From assembly GCA_958451705.1 (NCBI GenBank), contig CAUDRD010000078.1, positions 1 through 7,056 on the forward strand: a stretch of DNA of 7,056 bases. The letters are read 5' to 3'. The notes beneath the pieces are model-generated. The model saw only the letters and a list, made by a program, of their open reading frames with translations, made no database searches and was not told where the DNA came from. This DNA is from an uncultured Oscillospiraceae bacterium (lineage in GTDB: Bacteria; Bacillota; Clostridia; Oscillospirales; Acutalibacteraceae). Shown piece after piece: positions 6,795-7,056 of this stretch. Position 1 is the stretch's first letter, and each line of letters starts with the position of its first letter. Made by a program: the position numbers and the translations under genes.

Positions 6795-6930
6795 TATAGG
6801 TTTAATCTAATTAGGAAAATTTTATTTATTGACCTCCGACGGTTGGTGCGCAAGTTAGGTAAAAGCAATAGAAAAAATATTTAGTAGATTTCTTTTCTTA
6901 CCTGTACTCCTATAAACGAGAAAGTTTTAA
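6795..6930. other. AT-rich gene-free spacer
   Basis: No open frame, RNA gene or convincing promoter is visible here. The only departure from AT-rich sequence is a GC-richer island at about 6831-6858, bounded by ACCT and AGGT. I cannot assign it a role. Confidence 0.5.
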
Positions 6931-7056
6931 CGCAGGCACTTATACTTTTGTGCGCCGTATCTAAGTGTGCGGAATGGGTGCAGGTTCAACCTGCGCCGCT
7001 CATGCTGCGGCGGTGCACCTACTTTTGTCCATAGCGACAAAAGTAGGCAAAAACGC
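6931..7056. repeat. Multi-hairpin intergenic repeat or structured RNA, cut by window end
   Basis: Four inverted repeats are packed together. CGCA and CACTTA (6931-6942, two-G bulge) pair with TAAGTG and TGCG (6962-6971). GGTGCAGGTT (6977-6986) pairs with AACCTGCGCC (6988-6997). CGCCGC (6994-6999) pairs with GCGGCG (7007-7012), overlapping the previous stem. CCTACTTTTGTC (7018-7029) pairs perfectly with GACAAAAGTAGG (7036-7047). TACTTTTGT occurs twice, at 6943 and 7020. No protein is encoded. Dense dyads and internal repetition in a gene-free gap suggest a dispersed palindromic element, a MITE-like remnant, or the beginning of an RNA gene. The right boundary is not visible. Confidence 0.55.

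Noticed and set aside
6829..6857. TTGACC with AAGTTA as a promoter reading out of the window
   Set aside because: The -10 is poor, and the sequence downstream carries no open frame within the window.
7018..7047. Perfect hairpin at the right end as a rho-independent terminator
   Set aside because: It is not followed by a T tract on + (GCAAAAACGC) or on - (TGCACCGCCG), and no upstream gene needs it, since pflBA already has its terminator at 6767-6793.

Overview
The window most resembles a chromosomal segment from an anaerobic, fermentative, low-to-moderate GC Gram-positive bacterium, probably of class Clostridia and perhaps Oscillospiraceae/Ruminococcaceae-like. This rests on strong purine-rich ribosome binding sites, canonical SigA-type promoters, factor-independent terminators with U tracts, a pyruvate formate-lyase system, and a sodium-sugar-symporter-type permease with the long insertions I associate with Firmicutes homologues. 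The taxonomic placement is an inference; no marker gene is present.

Layout: (1) Bases 1-1728 hold a GPH-family (MelB-like) sugar/cation symporter on the + strand, open to the left edge, so its true start may lie outside. (2) A strong dyad at 1747-1774 separates it from a convergent minus-strand gene (1795-3381) for a cytoplasmic serine hydrolase of the class C beta-lactamase/penicillin-binding-protein fold. That gene has a clear promoter at 3432-3460, which also shows that translation starts at 3381 and not at the upstream ATG at 3441. (3) A roughly 415-base divergent intergenic region carries the hydrolase promoter, a promoter for the pfl genes, and a strikingly structured 5' leader of about 140 bases. 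(4) pflB (3798-5993) and pflA (6020-6754) form a two-gene operon ending in a textbook terminator (6767-6793). (5) The last ~260 bases have no gene. From about 6931 to the right edge they contain a chain of inverted repeats typical of an intergenic repeat or structured RNA, cut by the window end.

How the genes work together: PflA uses S-adenosylmethionine and a [4Fe-4S] cluster to install a glycyl radical on PflB. PflB then converts pyruvate and CoA to acetyl-CoA and formate, the central step of anaerobic mixed-acid fermentation. The permease could feed the same pathway with sugar, but nothing in the sequence ties its expression to pfl. The hydrolase is divergent from pfl and convergent with the permease, so it is probably its own transcription unit.

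The most interesting non-coding signal is the pflB leader. It has a stem beginning at the predicted transcription start, a bulged hairpin, and an H-type pseudoknot with a U-rich loop 1 and an A-rich loop 3 just ahead of the ribosome binding site. This is a reasonable candidate for an undescribed cis-regulatory RNA. The second is the multi-hairpin repeat at the right end.
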